This document shows, piece by piece, positions 40,001 to 51,800 of a stretch of 64,000 nt of DNA. Source of the stretch: Halichondria panicea (lineage: Eukaryota > Porifera > Demospongiae > Suberitida > Halichondriidae); assembly GCF_963675165.1 (NCBI RefSeq), contig NC_087380.1:2285803-2349802 (forward strand), written 5' to 3'. The first letter of the stretch is position 1; each line of letters begins with the position of its first letter. The notes under the pieces were generated by a model. That model made no database searches. It had not been told where the DNA came from and saw only the letters and a list, made by a program, of their open reading frames with translations. The position numbers and the translations under genes are program-made.

Positions 40001-43000
40001 CGTTTGTCCTCGTCTCCTTGTTCCTCCCTACACTTCAATAACCTACTCTCCTCGCACCAGTTCACCTTTCCCCATTGGAGCACATGCAACGTACACCATC
40101 AACTGTCCCAAGAGCATGGAGAGGAACGGAGGCAATGATGTGAGGACTTGTACTAGTGATGATATCAGTGCAGTGGGTGTGTGGAGTGGAACTGCTCCAA
40201 ATTGTACAGGTATGTATTACCTACATATACCTGTACAAGTACGTAATTTATACATGCCAACGCATTGCTTCTTTTGCCTACAGCTCAGAAGGTGTATATA
40301 TCTCATGGGAACACACACTACTATGCCAACAATACTACCATCATCGTTTCAAGCATTATGGAAACGAATGACACATCCTTGACCTGTCACACTGACTCAA
40401 CCACCTGCTGTAGAGGTAAGGACAAGGTGCCATCTTCAAATATGGGTACTGGAGAGTGGCTGTTTCCTAATGGAACAAGTATTTCCCAGAACAGAGTCAC
40501 TGGTAGTAGTACTAGTGGGTTCTATTGGAGCAGAGACTATCAAGTACTCAGACTGTATCGTCAAGGTGATACCCGGACTCCACTGGGAACCTACTGCTGT
40601 AGATTACCTGACAGTGGTGGAGAGATGAGGACATTCTGTGCTAACCTTGTTGGTGAGGTCAATATTTATATTGTAGTGGCTATTAAATGATCATTCTTCT
40701 CAGCAACACGATGTCATCTGCTGACTGCTCCAAATAATGGAAATGTTACTTACTCAAAAAAATTGCAAAATGACATGTACATATTTGGTACAGTGGCCAC
40801 CTACACCTGCTCTCCTGGTTATGGTCTAAACAGTAATGAGGGTCGAACATGTATCAGTGATACTGGTGGTGGGACAATCGGGGCGTTCAGTGGGAATACA
40901 CCAAGTTGTGATCGTGAGTTAGTTGAATGATAGTTAGACACTGTTTTGCTCCACTGAGGCACTTTTACCGTGTAGTTGAGCGTCTATATTCATTTATCAC
41001 AGGTATCATGTGCTCTATTCTCCCAAGCAGTACAAATTGGACCATCAATTACCCTAGTGGTACTACTGCACCATACGACTATGGAACAAGAGCTACTTAT
41101 CAATGCAACTATGGACATAGGCTAGCAAGTGGAGACAGTGAGGAGAGGACCTGTACTGGTGATGGTAGCACTCCTAGTGGTCAGTGGGATGGTACTGCTC
41201 CTCAATGTCCACGTAGGTTCTGTGATTTGTGAAATCATTGCACACATAATAATTATATATAGCTGTGGACTGTGGGACTCCTCCGTCTATTATCAATGCA
41301 TCTCTTGGGATACCAACAACCACAACATTCACAGGGACAGTGACCTATAGCTGTAATGATGGCTATGCACTCTTTGGGATTGCTACAAGTATCTGTCAGG
41401 CAAACGCAACCTGGAGCAGACTACCGGAATGCAGAGGTGTGTGCACAGCATTGCTTACATTTATGAGTGTGATGCACATAAATATTAGTGGTATCCAATC
41501 TGATGAGAGGTTCTGTTACCATCCACCTATACAGTGATTCTTTTCTTATCCACAGAACCAATGGCCAGTGTTGTAGGGATAGTTGCTGGGATTGTCATTT
41601 TGGTGGTTGCTCTACTGATCATTGGAGCAGTTATTCTCATTGTTGTCAGGTAAGTCAAGGACATTCCTGAAATTCATGCATTCTTTCTCTGTGTAAAATA
41701 AGTGTAACAACACAATTAATTCAGAGCTGCATAAACTGTACAATGTACTTTTTCAGGGCTCGAAGATCTGGTAAGCACACTTTTTCTGGCCTTAAATTTG
41801 GTGTAGGGAGGGTCACGCGTAAATCTCTCTTCACTGTGAAAATTGACCCCCTGAACCCATTGGACATACCCCTGGACGACCACATTGGCACTTTGACCCC
41901 TGATGCAAATATGTATGTGGGAGTGACTACCTCCTCCTTCAGTAAGGAGAGAGGCAGAGAAAATACACAAGGTATCCACAATCACAATGCACACACTCAG
42001 CACACTCAGAAAAAGGATTATAACTAAGGAAAGGGTAGCTATCAGATTGTATCTCAATGTACGTATCTAGATCTAAATTATTGGCTGAGTACTATGGACT
42101 ATATGTAGCAATTACTTTTGTTTTACATTTCACAGTATCTGGAATTGGTCAGAACAGTTCGTTTTACACCACTGACTTCCCTGCTCATGTGGACACAATG
42201 CACGAGGACACAGACAAGCTCTTCGAGACTGAGTACACGGTGAGCATGTGTGCATAGTCGAACAATCCATCACTTTTAACAAAATTAATGTAATTATAAT
42301 TTGTTCATCTCAGTCCATCAGTAAGGAGCCCCAATCTCCCAACAACGAGTCAAAGCTACCCCACAACACAACCAAGAACAGATTTGGAAATGTATTTCCT
42401 TGTGAGTACATTCCTTTGGGGTTTACTATAATTATGCTGTGTTTATTTTGTGTACAGATGATTTCAACCGTGTTAAGTTGAAGCCTGTGAAGGACATCAT
42501 AGGATCAGACTACATCAATGCCAGCTATGTTTACGTAAGTCAATTTATATCATTGATTGTTGCTCGTTTTCATACACCTAACTTGCAGGGTTACATGGCT
42601 AACACCAAATACATTGCTGCTCAAGGTAAATGCACTAACATTTCCAGCAGTGGATGCTGTATTATCATTGCCCCAAACTCAGGTCCTCTGCCTAATACGC
42701 TGGAAGATTTCTGGAAGATGATTTTCGAGAATAAATTGCAAACGATTGTCATGCTAACCAGATGTTTTGAGGAGAGGGTGAGCTACTACACCATTCTATC
42801 AAATTATATTGTCTACTACACCATTCAACCATTGCTATCAAATTTTATTGAATTCTTGTACATTTTGCTGGTGGTTTTCAGTGTCACTGTTATTTACCTC
42901 ATCGACCCAATATAGAAAAAGTGTGAGTGTTACTGGCCCCTGAAGGACGACCAACCTCTTGAGATGGGCTGTGGTATTGTGGTCTCTCTGACCAGTACGG

Positions 43001-45501
43001 TGGCCTTCCCCGACTTCACTGTCAGGAAAATGAAAGTCAATCAGGTCAGTTGGCTTAACTAATACGGTTTGGTGCACTGTGTACATACAACGCCCCCAGA
43101 AACACTTTATTGCTAACAAATGTAAAGTAGAAAGCATAATAATGGCTAATTGTTATAAACATGTACCACTGATACTGTTGTACACACTTGCAAGCACCCA
43201 TTGATAAATACTGTAAACTCCACCCCCTATAGCCCACCCTCGGCTCGTCCCCTGTGTTTGAGGTGACCCTGTTCCACTACACCTCCTGGCCAGACCACGG
43301 TGTCCCCTCCAGTGGCATGTCCCTCATCTACTTCACTCGTGCTGTTCGTAAGACACACCCCCAGGATGATCCCCGCCCACTCCTCGTACACTGCAGCGCT
43401 GGTGTCGGACGCACGGGAACATTCATCGTCTTGGATACGATGTTGGATCGTATGGAGCAGGACGGGATGATACATATCTACGATTGTGTTACTCATATTC
43501 GAAAACAGAGGGTGCTCCTCGTACAGACTCTGGTACGCTTAACTCTGTATATATGTGAATTTATGTACTGTGAATACATGACATTGTACATGTACGCAGT
43601 TAAATTACTGATTTACAGTGCTTGCATGCATGTATATAATTATGCATATAATTATGCTTATACGATTGCTATGTGTGGTATCACAATAATATGTACCCAT
43701 GCAACGTGATAAATGTTCTGTGACCAGACAGTCAATAATTATAAGCATCCCCTCTTCCTCAGTCTCAGTACATTTTCCTGCATGATGCCCTCAAGGAGCT
43801 CATAGTGTGTGGGGAGACAGAGATACCAGCACATGCTCTCATGACAACCGTCAACCAGCTCAAAGAACCAGCTGCTGCTGATGAGGACACACCCACTGAC
43901 TTCCAGCGACAGTTCAAGGTGAGTGATTCTATTCTTTGTTCGTACTATAGTGTGTCTGTGCTCTGTCCAATTACCTATGCTAATGTTTTCCAGACTTTAG
44001 TTATTATAAAATTATTGTTGGAGCTGCATAATTATGTCACTTTGTCCGCTTGCTCAGATTTTGAGTGAGTTTTCTGGGCTTGACGGGACAGAGGACTACT
44101 ACAGCTCTCAGAATGAGGAGAATGAAGACAAGAACAGATACTCTCAGATTCTGCCAAGTAAGCTAACCTCATAACCGCACTGAACAAGTGAGGTTTCATT
44201 ATCCATTTGTAGATGAGATGCACAGAGTCCAGCTTCAGTTCTCACCTTCTGGTTCTAACTACATCAATGCCAGCTACATTCATGTGAGGAAGCTAATGCT
44301 ATGTCTTTCTCTAGCGACTGTTCATATGATTTTATCTTTAAAGTTTTAAACTCTCTCTTGTCCAGGGCTACCAACAGAGGCGAGGGTACATAGCCACTCA
44401 AGGTCCCCTAGAGCACACCACTGGAGACTTGTGGAGGATGGTGGTGGAGAACGAGTGCAGCTGTATCGTCATGCTCTGTGCCCTCAGCGAGGAGGAGCAG
44501 GTAACACACTGTATGCATGTGCTGTGTGCCTTTGTTTGCTTTCACAATGTTTATAGTGGAAAGTGAATGATTTCCACGTAAGAATAGAACTATCTATAAT
44601 TATATAGCTAGCAAAAAACTTTTTGAGAAGTAAAGAAAATTCATTATATGTACATCTCCTAACGTTTTTTTTTTATCATAATTATGTATCTTCGCTAGCT
44701 TAACAGTGTCTACTTCTTCAACAGGAGGTGTGCCATCGCTACTGGCCCAAGTTCCAAGGAGAAGCAGGCACTTATGATGACTTCACTGTCACTCAGCAGA
44801 CATTCGACGCTTATGGTGACTACGTTGTCAGGAAGCTATCTGTTGCTATGGCAGCCTCCGATGAGCCCCCCTGTGTCGTGACACAGTTCCACATCACCCG
44901 CTGGACCGAGAAGGACCCCCCACAGAACCCTGCCGCTATACTGGACGTTGTGCAGGAGGTGAATGCTGTTCAGATGGCCTCGGGCAACAAGCCCATTGTC
45001 GTCATGTGCAAGTGAGTAAGTGTGTGTGTGGTGGTACAGCCTACTTATGCATTAAGAAAACGAGTATCTCGTAAGCATCACTACCTCCTTACCATCCACA
45101 CACACACACACACACACACACATGCAGCAATGGGATTGGTCGCACTGGAGTGTTCATCACCCTGCATGCTCAACTGGAGCGACTCAAGATTGAGGGCGTG
45201 GTCGATCTGTTCCAATTCATCAAGTTTGCTCGCAAACAAAGGGAGGGACTTGTTAGCAGTCCTGTAAGTTTGCAAATAGTTATTGCCATGGTACGCCATC
45301 AAATATGACAATTGTGCTATATTAAATTTAACGGTGGTACATGTACTATGTCTTCTTTGTAGTATACATGCATGTATTTCACCAAGTTAACTTTATTATG
45401 CATTCACCACTGTGCAGGAGATGTATGCTTTCTGTCACGAGGCACTGGCTGACTATGTGGACAGTTTTGAAGCTTATGCCAACTTCAAAGAACTGGTTTA
45501 A
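37086..45501 (+). CDS. RPTP gene 3: Ig/CCP receptor tyrosine phosphatase, complete
   Basis: Signal peptide 37086-37167 ([20 protein letters not shown]); Ig-like 37214-37588; CCP 37639-37818, 37874-38062, 38111-38299, 38345-38545, 38588-38812, 38884-39090, 39400-39618, 39704-39919, 39997-40209; Ig-like 40284-40652; CCP 40704-40913, 41003-41212, 41263-41436; TM 41556-41649; juxtamembrane 41757-41971, 42136-42239, 42314-42401; D1 42458-42534, 42589-42625, 42683-42777, 42916-43044, 43233-43532, 43763-43918; linker 44058-44157; D2 44213-44283, 44366-44500, 44725-45011, 45128-45263, 45418-45501. No EGF domains, and no four-Ig block before the membrane. The exon 43763-43918 is 33 bases shorter than in genes 1 and 2, removing 11 residues in frame. 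D1 keeps WPDHG and [11 protein letters not shown]2 has WTEKD and MCNNG. All frames join correctly; this copy looks functional. Confidence 0.87.
39097..39300. mobile_element. MITE, CCGTATAGCGGGT family, in gene 3 intron
   Basis: Starts taccgtatagaaggtatact and ends tatacccgctatacggta, with inner attcgtgg/ccgcga repeats typical of the family. It occupies most of the intron between two CCP exons and begins 6 bases after the splice donor. Confidence 0.8.
41488..41537 (+). pseudogene. Relic of a lost Ig exon in RPTP gene 3
   Basis: tggtatccaatctgatgaga then ggttctgttaccatccacct aligns with the first Ig exon of gene 1 (797-850: tggtatccaatctggtgagc ... ggttctgttaccatcacctg) with an internal deletion. 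It lies between the last CCP exon and the membrane exon. All four Ig exons of genes 1 and 2 are missing here. Confidence 0.8.
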
Positions 45502-45829
45502 TATACAGTAACTCACAATAGATTTAGATTCTAGTTTTATGTAGTTTTTGGTAGCTAACAATGACTATCAATGTGTGTTTATAAGTTATATGATCTTTAC
45601 CTGATAATTATTACTGTGTTTTGCTGTATCAGCAGGATCCTTCAGAAAGAGGGGTGGGGCTGATTTTGTTGCAATCGTAGGCTAGCTAGGCTAATAATTT
45701 TGGTAGGTAGATCTATTTACTTGCTTGACAATAGTTACGGCATATATAATAATAGTTTTGCAAAAAAGGGGGAGGGGCTGGTATACAAGGATCTAGCTAC
45801 TACTAACAAGGATAAGGAATAATCATAAA
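45502..45829. other. Spacer between RPTP gene 3 and the cadherin gene
   Basis: About 330 bp covering the 3' UTR of gene 3 and the presumed promoter and 5' UTR of the next gene. The SH2 remnants that follow genes 1 and 2 are absent. Two similar agaggggtggggctg and gggggaggggctg boxes (about 45650 and 45770) are the only notable motif. Confidence 0.45.
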
Positions 45830-48800
45830 ATGGCTTCAGCAAGACACCTCCACATGATTCTCCTACTAGTTTCAAGTTTGCTTCTCTTCCAACAAGGTAA
45901 GTACATCCATATAATTATGTATAATTATGTACAATTCTTCTTCTCTTCTTCTAATTCAAGCTAAGTACGTATACTATATGTACAATTCGCTTTCTCCACC
46001 TATATCCCTAGGCAATATCATTTCACCACAAGTGCACCCACTATACATAATTTTTATCACTGTACATGACATTATTTCACTCATCGTTATTGTGATGATG
46101 CAGGAGTGGGTACAGAGACGGGGAGTGGGGAGATGCTAACGCCGTTTACAGAAGAACCAGGTAATGACAATGGCGATGTTTCAGGGTCTGGTGGACAATC
46201 CCCCACCGAGGGCAGCGGGTCAGGGGGTGATCTTGAGCCGGATATCATCACTTGCTCAAATCCTATCGACCAAGTTACTATATCGAATTTCGAGACAATT
46301 GCAACTTCATTGAATATATTCGAGTGCAGTTTAGACACTGAGAACGGCAACTCTACTGGCCTATTGTTCATTATAGGGCTTCTTAATGGAGAAACTGTTA
46401 CCGTGACAGAAGAAATTGGCAGTCGGCTACTTCTAGACGAATTTAATGAAGATCTGATAGTATTCACGGTGACCGTGTGCACGTACACTGACGATATGGA
46501 GGACTGTGATGGAGAGCATGTACTTGAACTAGGCAGTGTTAGTGTCACCTTGACCTCACATCAAGATCGTCTCTTACCTTATGGGGAGATCACTGAGGAC
46601 AGCTCTTTTAGGAACGTGCTGGATGGTGCTGTCTCCATTCCATTATCAGAGACTATTCCATTCTATTCCAACTATTACCACTCTCTATACGTAAGTTAAC
46701 TTAGTTAAAATAATTATTATATGCAAATTAATTTTATCTCTAAATTAGGTGAGCTCTAACGGTCTAGTCTCCTTCAACCAACCGTATCTCTCCTGGTGGC
46801 CAGTCCCATTCCCATACGGGAGAACTCTCACACCAATTATAGCCCCATTCTGGACAGACTTGGACTTCAGGAATACAAACACCGATACAAGCAAAGTATA
46901 CTACAACACATACGCTACTAGTGATGGTACACGACGAGCTGCTGGATTTTTAAATCTGTTTGCCGAGAGACTGGAGAGTTACGTTGGTGCTGATACTGGT
47001 TTCCAACCTGAATGGATGACAGTCATAACTTGGAATGAAGCCACCCCCTATTATTGGAGATTTTATAGTGGACAGGTAAGAATCTCGCAGTTTTCAATAT
47101 GTACCATGCTGTACAATGCAAGCACTTAAATTACTACAAATTCAGTCAATGTATGAAATTGTGTACATTAATGCCATGTATAATTTTATGTGACCTTAAA
47201 TCTCTTGATATTTTCATCCATGCACAGAGTCTCACCTTTCAACTGGTTCTTGCTACTGACTACATAAGCATGTATGCCTTCTATCTCTATCCTCCGGGTG
47301 GCTTCAATGTACAGCTGCCTCGATGGACACGAGTCGTTATCGGCCACGACCCAAAGGATTATGCCAACTACCACAATGTGGAACTACCAAGAGGAGCTCA
47401 GTACAACATGATGGATGCTATAACTGGAAATACTGGACAATTGGGAGAATGGTACTACAATTTTACCTCCTCTGAATTGGACGCTAATTCCGAGCAGCTG
47501 TGTTTGGAATGGAGCCGGAAAGAAAGAATTGGAATCAACAACACGCTTGAGACACATTTTTCCGGGCTACCATCTTGTCCTTGTACGCGACAGCAAGCTA
47601 GGAGAGATTGGAGGTTTTGGTTTGCTCATTTTTGGGGCCTATCTTCACGATCTAACTGTGCTACTTTTTTGTGGTCAGGTCGACAAGCTACCATCGAGTG
47701 TTGCTATGATACTGATGGCTCCCTGCTTGTGGGGCCGAATGCAGGTGGCAGCTACTTGTTGTACAATCCTCTCTTTCGGTTTGAGAGTTCTTTCAGAGAG
47801 GACAGACTTCCGTATCAACGCTGCTGTGAGAACTCTGACAGATGTGACCTCTTTTATACTTACAGGCCCTCCGATGACTGCTCCAACTACGAGCCTCCAA
47901 GAAGATGTAAGTGTGTAATTAAAATTGCTTTTCCATTATAAAGAAAGAACTGTAAAGCCAGAATAATTATAACCTGGATATTAATATTTTCCCCTCAATG
48001 CAGTTTTTATTTTCGGAGATCCTCATTTTCAGTCTATTGACAATCGTAACTTCACCTTCAACGGTATAGGAGAGTACCTTCTATTAGAGTCAGCTGCAAA
48101 CAACCTCAGTATCCAAGCTCGATTAGAACAATTTGACGTTAATACTCCCGGTACTGTCACAACTTCCATTGCCCTCCTAGAGGGTGGTTCACCTCCTATC
48201 CAAGTGAATGCCGAGGCTAGCTCCTTCGCTCTCTACGTGGGTGGTAATAAAACTGATTTGCCTGGAACTGGATCGGCTATTATAATTGGTAGCAGTGGTG
48301 TGACGGATATCAACACTATCAGTACTGGTATTGTGGCGATGAATTTGAACGAGATTTTCATTAGACGTGAAGACGATAACGGACAAGATACACTGACCAT
48401 CACCACGCTAGCAGGTGGCTCTCTGTCTCTTGTTTTGGAGAATTCGTTCCTGGGTATCACAGTCGAGTTGTCGGAGAACTTCAGAAACCAGACTCGTGGG
48501 TTGCTAGGGGTGTTCAATGGAGACGGCAGTGACGACTTCACACTGCCAAACGGAACAGTTCTCGATATATCACAAGAGGAAGATATCTATCAGTTTGGTT
48601 TAGAATGTAAGTATAAGTTATAAATATAATGCTACAATATATACACAAATTATTTTATTCAATGGTATATTTACTCATGCAATGAAAAGTTGGATCAAGT
48701 TTGATTTAATGTTCTGAGATTTTATCGGATGTCTTATATTCCAATGTTCCGTACAGGGCATTTGGGTGAAGAAGAATCTCTCTTCAGTTACGGTGATCTA

Positions 48801-51800
48801 AACTACAGCTCTATCAACGATGGGTACTTGGATTTTGTCCCGACATTCTTTGATGAGCTCAACATCACGCAAGACGTAATGGATGCTTGTGGTAGCAACC
48901 AAGCGTGCATACTAGACGCTAGTCTCACTGGAAACGTGGACATTGGGACTTTTACCCTCAATAAATCCATGGAGAACAAAGAGCTTGAAAAGATTCTTGG
49001 TAAGTTAAAAATGAATGCATGCACCGTATTATATTATAAGATAATTAGATCCTCGATCCAACCATTAAGTAATAGTAGAAAAACAAGCCTCTTGTCTTGA
49101 ACAAACAGGACAACATATACTACATCCCAAAGAAAGCTTGCAAATATAATTGAGGCTCCAAATTGTAAAGCCGTTTTTGACAGGTATCCAATAACCACAC
49201 AGTATGATGTTACCAGTAGGAACCTGCATGATGCTTATAAGTGTAACCATGAGAGTGGTTATGGGTGTCCAGGTGGCGTGTGTGCAGCTGTCATTCATAT
49301 CGTTATTGGTATATGAATATTGTTACCTCATTGATGACAACAACTGCTGTCCTGTTATGAATATCATCAGCACGCATACCATGGTGATAGGCAACAAATA
49401 ACAAATACTGAACATGTGATATGCAATACAGCACTATTATACCGGAAGTTTAATCTTCCTGTTGTGGTCACCCTAGCCTGTATGATTAGGGTTCAGCCGT
49501 AAGTCCGTGTGCCGGATTGTTATTTACTTTGCGTATCCACCAAAGACGTTACTCATAACTAGAGAAAGAGTTGTTGTCACCAGTGGCGATGATACTCTTC
49601 AGTCCAGTCCATCTGTAGTACCGTATAGCGGGTATAATTCGAGGGTATAGATGTTCGCGGTTTTCGCGGATTGAGCCTGTACCGCGAAAATTTATGAATA
49701 GTAAGTGTGTTCAGTATTATTGACCACACCTATCGACAATGAGAGGAAAGAAAAAAGAAATCAAGAGACAAGGACGCCGGTATAGCCCAGATTGTTTTGT
49801 ACTGGTGGTATCCCCTGACATGGCCTGCACAGCAAACGTTCTGCTAGAGGTGGAGGACATAGTGCCTCACCGATTCTATTATTTTATACAGGCTAGGCCT
49901 GGATTCGAGGCTAACGGTGTTGAGGTACATCTGCATGTTGATGTACGCATGCGCCAAAAGGCTGGAACTCAGACCACGAAATTAAAATCCGCCAAATCCT
50001 TTGTAGAGGTCCATCCGCGAAAATTTATAGTCTCGAAATATACCCGCTATATGGTAATAGGCCACCTCTTTATTACAAGATTCGATTGAACTGCATGCGT
50101 GCGTGTTTGAGTGTGTCATTTGTGTGAATATATAGCTATCCATAAACTATTTCTCGTGTATATAAAGGATTCAACGTTTGAAAAATACTATACTGTATAG
50201 ACTAAGGGGTTGATTACTGATGTCATCATGATTGTACGTTCACCCTCCTTTCCTCCCAGACAACAAACCCCCCAAGGTGACGAGTGGAGTGTTCACTCTA
50301 GTGGTGACCACAATGGAGAATGTGACAGCCACATACAAAGTGGAGGACCCTGATGGAGATGACATCATCAGCATTGAACTAAAGGTACAGGTACTAGTGT
50401 GTGTAGCTTAATACTGATATTGCAGATCTAGAGGTCATGTACTTCTGGCAATATTGTGTACACTGAAGGCATAATTAATACGAGATCTATTAAAGCTATT
50501 GCTATGTATGTTGTACGGTAGTTTGCACCATCCTTTATTGCTAGTATAGTCTGGTTTCATTATTCCTTCTGTGTTCCACAGGGCATTAACTCAACTGGGA
50601 TCGAGTACTCGCCGACCATAGCAGGATCTACCGCCACTTTGGAGTTGACTTGGCCTAACCCTGGATACTCGCTTCCGTCAGAGGAGATCAGGATTGTTGC
50701 TATTGACAAGAACGATGCCTCAACTTCAAGAAGGATATCGATTGTACTGTGTGGATGTATGAGCAATGGAAACTGCTCTGAACTGATCGATACCACTCTC
50801 TTCAACGTGCAAGGTCATCATAAGTTGTTGTGTAATTGTCCCCTCTTCTTTGGCGGAGATTCATGCGAGATCGACATGAGAGGGTGTGGTTTTGACGTCT
50901 GTCCGGACTATGCCGTATGCATGAATGATTCAACTGTTGATTCCGGCTACACCTGCTCCAATTGTTCCGAGGGATATGAAATTATCGCGGATCCTAATCT
51001 GCCAGAGAACAAGTGTAGTGGTAAGCTACCTTCTTAAAAAACTATTATGATGTGTTTAGATTATTCCGTGACTGCTGCATTCTCGAATAAAAAGCATGGG
51101 CTATATTATAGGGTGGTTGTTCTGATTTGTTAGCTAACTTTGTGTGCCCATCTTGAGTTACATTGTGCATTCTCACAATTAAAATTATTATACCAAGTGC
51201 TTTAACTGCTACAACTTCTATACCACTGTAGATTTGGACGAATGCAACTCCACATCGACCAATAACTGCAGTCAGGTCTGCGTGAACACAGAGGGCAGCT
51301 ACACTTGTGACTGCATACCTGGATACAGACTTGCAGCTGATGGTGTCACTTGCCAAGGTAACCGCTTAGAATAAGAAAGACCGGTATAATTATTCTAAAA
51401 TACATGTACATTTGCATGCTTGAGGACATAGCATATAACTACACGATGTGTGCTGGATGCATACAATTACTGTATTAGTGTGTGTAATAATTATTAGTCT
51501 TGTTTTGTTTGTGCATTACATGCCCTTTTACCTGACGCACTTTGATGTCTGACGAAGTTCGGCGACTTACTCTATCTGTATTGCACAACCTCTACCAAAG
51601 CTTCTGCATAGTAGAATAGAACTATATACTAAGTAGTAAAGGCTGTACAATTTTTCTTCATGAGGTGTTTCATATTGTGTTGTGCCTATGTATTAATATC
51701 TCTGGCAGTACTTCACTAGTGTTTCAATTTCAGATGTGAACGAGTGTTTTGAAGGCGATGATGACTGCGATCAAATCTGTACTAACACTGACGGTGGATT

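Noticed and set aside
46087-46548. 153-codon minus-strand frame
   Set aside because: Antisense of the coding exon 46104-46690, which is in phase with its neighbours and contains the NIDO start.
49739-50089. 116-codon plus-strand frame
   Set aside because: It lies within a MITE, has no recognisable domain, and is in an intron of the cadherin gene.
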